Source: Sphingomonas sp. PP-CC-1A-547 (GTDB taxonomy: Bacteria; Pseudomonadota; Alphaproteobacteria; Sphingomonadales; Sphingomonadaceae). From it: DNA of 64,000 nucleotides. The translations under genes were made by a program, and so were the position numbers. Under the pieces are notes generated by a model that was not told the DNA's origin, searched no databases, and saw only the letters and a program-made list of their open reading frames with translations. The stretch lies in the NCBI RefSeq assembly GCF_003610375.1, contig NZ_RAPZ01000010.1:780161-844160 (forward strand), read 5' to 3'. Shown here piece after piece: positions 62,943 to 64,000 of the stretch. Within the stretch, counting starts at the first letter, position 1. Every line of letters starts with the position of its first letter.

Positions 62943-63002
62943 CAAACACATCGAAGCTCGACACCACATCAGATGGTGAACATTAGGAAGGACCACGGAC
63001 CG

Positions 63003-64000
63003 ATGCGTTTCAGCCTCGCGCCTACGCTCGTCATTGCCGCACTTGCCGCAACCGGGACGATCGCCCTCGCCCAGACCAATGGGGGAAGTGCCCCCTCGAC
63101 GCCCGGGGCGAAAACCACGTCCGTCGGCAAGGAGCCGCGCAGCCCCGACGGCAAGCGCTATCTGTCGCAGCCGCTGGTCACTAGCATCTACACCGCCGAT
63201 CCGTCGGCGCACGTCTTCGGCGGCAAGATCTACGTCTATCCGAGCCACGACATCGACGTGAAGATCGCCGACGACGACCTCGGCAACCAATATGCGATGC
63301 GCGACTACCGCGTCCTGAGCATGGACCGCATCGGCGGCCCGGTGAAGGTCAACGGCGTCGCGCTCGACGTGAAGGACGTGCCCTGGGCGTCGCGGCAGAT
63401 GTGGGCCCCTGATGCCGCCTACAAGAACGGCACCTATTACCTGTACTTCCCGGCGCGCGACAAACAGCTCGACAAGAACGGCCTCGGCACGTTCCGCATC
63501 GGCGTCGCCACCTCGAAGAGCCCGGTGGGTCCGTTCAAGGCCGATCCCAAGCCGATCACCGGCAGCTTCTCGATGGACCCCGCAGTGTTCACCGACGCGA
63601 ACGGCGCGAGCTACATGTATTTCGGCGGTATCTGGGGCGGCCAGCTCCAGCGCTGGAAGGATGGGAAGTTCGACGCCAACGGTTCGGACACCGATCTCGG
63701 TAAGGACGACCAGCCGGCGCTGTCGGGCAAGATCGCCAAGCTCAACCCCGACATGAAGAGCTTTGCGGAGATCCCGCGCGACGTCCAGATCCTCGACGAA
63801 GCCGGCAAGCCCGTGCTCGGCGGCGACCATGAACGCCGCTTCTTCGAGGCGTCCTGGGTCTTCACGCGCGGCGGCAAATATTACTACACCTACTCGACCG
63901 GCGACACGCACTTCCTGAACTACGCGACCGGCGACAACCCGTACGGCCCGTTCACCTATCGCGGCCATATCCTCAAGCCGGTGCAGGGCTGGACGAGCCA
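63003..64000 (+). CDS. Secreted GH43 glycosidase, N-terminal part (cut by window end)
   Basis: Open from ATG 63003 to the window end (332 codons seen). Signal peptide MRFSLAPTLVIAALAATG to ALAQ. Catalytic-base Asp66 in SIYTADPSAHVFGGKIYVYPSHD, Asp in FSMDPAVFTDANG, acid Glu in ERRFFEASWVFTRGGKYYYTYS. It resembles the GH43 subgroup active on arabinoxylan or xylo-oligosaccharides. A separate promoter with the palindrome at 62931-62942 precedes it. Confidence 0.9.
   Translation, partial: MRFSLAPTLVIAALAATGTIALAQTNGGSAPSTPGAKTTSVGKEPRSPDGKRYLSQPLVTSIYTADPSAHVFGGKIYVYPSHDIDVKIADDDLGNQYAMRDYRVLSMDRIGGPVKVNGVALDVKDVPWASRQMWAPDAAYKNGTYYLYFPARDKQLDKNGLGTFRIGVATSKSPVGPFKADPKPITGSFSMDPAVFTDANGASYMYFGGIWGGQLQRWKDGKFDANGSDTDLGKDDQPALSGKIAKLNPDMKSFAEIPRDVQILDEAGKPVLGGDHERRFFEASWVFTRGGKYYYTYSTGDTHFLNYATGDNPYGPFTYRGHILKPVQGWTS

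Overview
The window reads as the chromosome of a high-GC, Gram-negative alphaproteobacterium, most likely Sphingomonas or a close relative. The basis is the gene content: a TonB-dependent receptor beside a tryptophan-halogenase-like gene, SapC and a JmjC-like cupin; an RND efflux operon; a short NrdA; many overlapping ATGA gene junctions; and intergenic palindromic repeats. This is inference from composition and gene families, with no database search.

Layout. 1-6.3 kb is housekeeping: the 3' end of endonuclease III, tRNA-Arg(CCG), an acyltransferase-3 membrane protein, an LprI-like secreted protein, a DUF188 protein, a DEAD-box RNA helicase and a BaiN-type flavoprotein. 6.8-14.1 kb, all minus strand, is a pentose-phosphate block (rpiA, tkt, tal, gnd) running into two HAD phosphatases, a Gre-like factor and a tiny HTH-like protein. 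14.6-20.7 kb is a complete tripartite RND efflux operon. 20.8-26.7 kb holds a membrane PAS-GGDEF-EAL-PilZ protein, a type II HAD dehalogenase and a soluble hybrid histidine kinase. 27.4-31.1 kb is the class I ribonucleotide reductase locus, with a DUF2171 gene and a small membrane protein between nrdA and nrdB.

Directly after nrdB sits an AT-richer two-gene cassette (31.15-32.89 kb): a ParA/MinD-type ATPase translationally coupled to a divergent class III nucleotidyl-cyclase-like protein. It abuts the ruined remains of a staphylococcal-nuclease-family gene. This is the best candidate for an undescribed system.

33.3-64 kb is a large plant-polysaccharide utilization locus. The uptake side is SapC/cupin, a TonB-dependent receptor and a halogenase-like flavoprotein. 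The degradation side comprises a sialate-O-acetylesterase-like protein, GH3, GH27, four GH43 proteins (one with a ricin-like domain, one cut by the window end), a CE1-like esterase, GH95, GH51, an unclassified beta-sandwich protein, an alpha/beta hydrolase, a type-B carboxylesterase and GH9. Together they fit a decorated hemicellulose such as arabinoxylan, with arabinose, galactose and acyl side groups. Three promoters share a TAGCGCTA-like palindrome (LacI-type operator candidate). A second motif, ACTCATACAA or a one-mismatch version, precedes the receptor, the carboxylesterase and the GH51 gene. No regulator gene for these sites is inside the window.

Most large gaps hold palindromic repeats of at least six families; the longest such elements recur with conserved spacers in both orientations.
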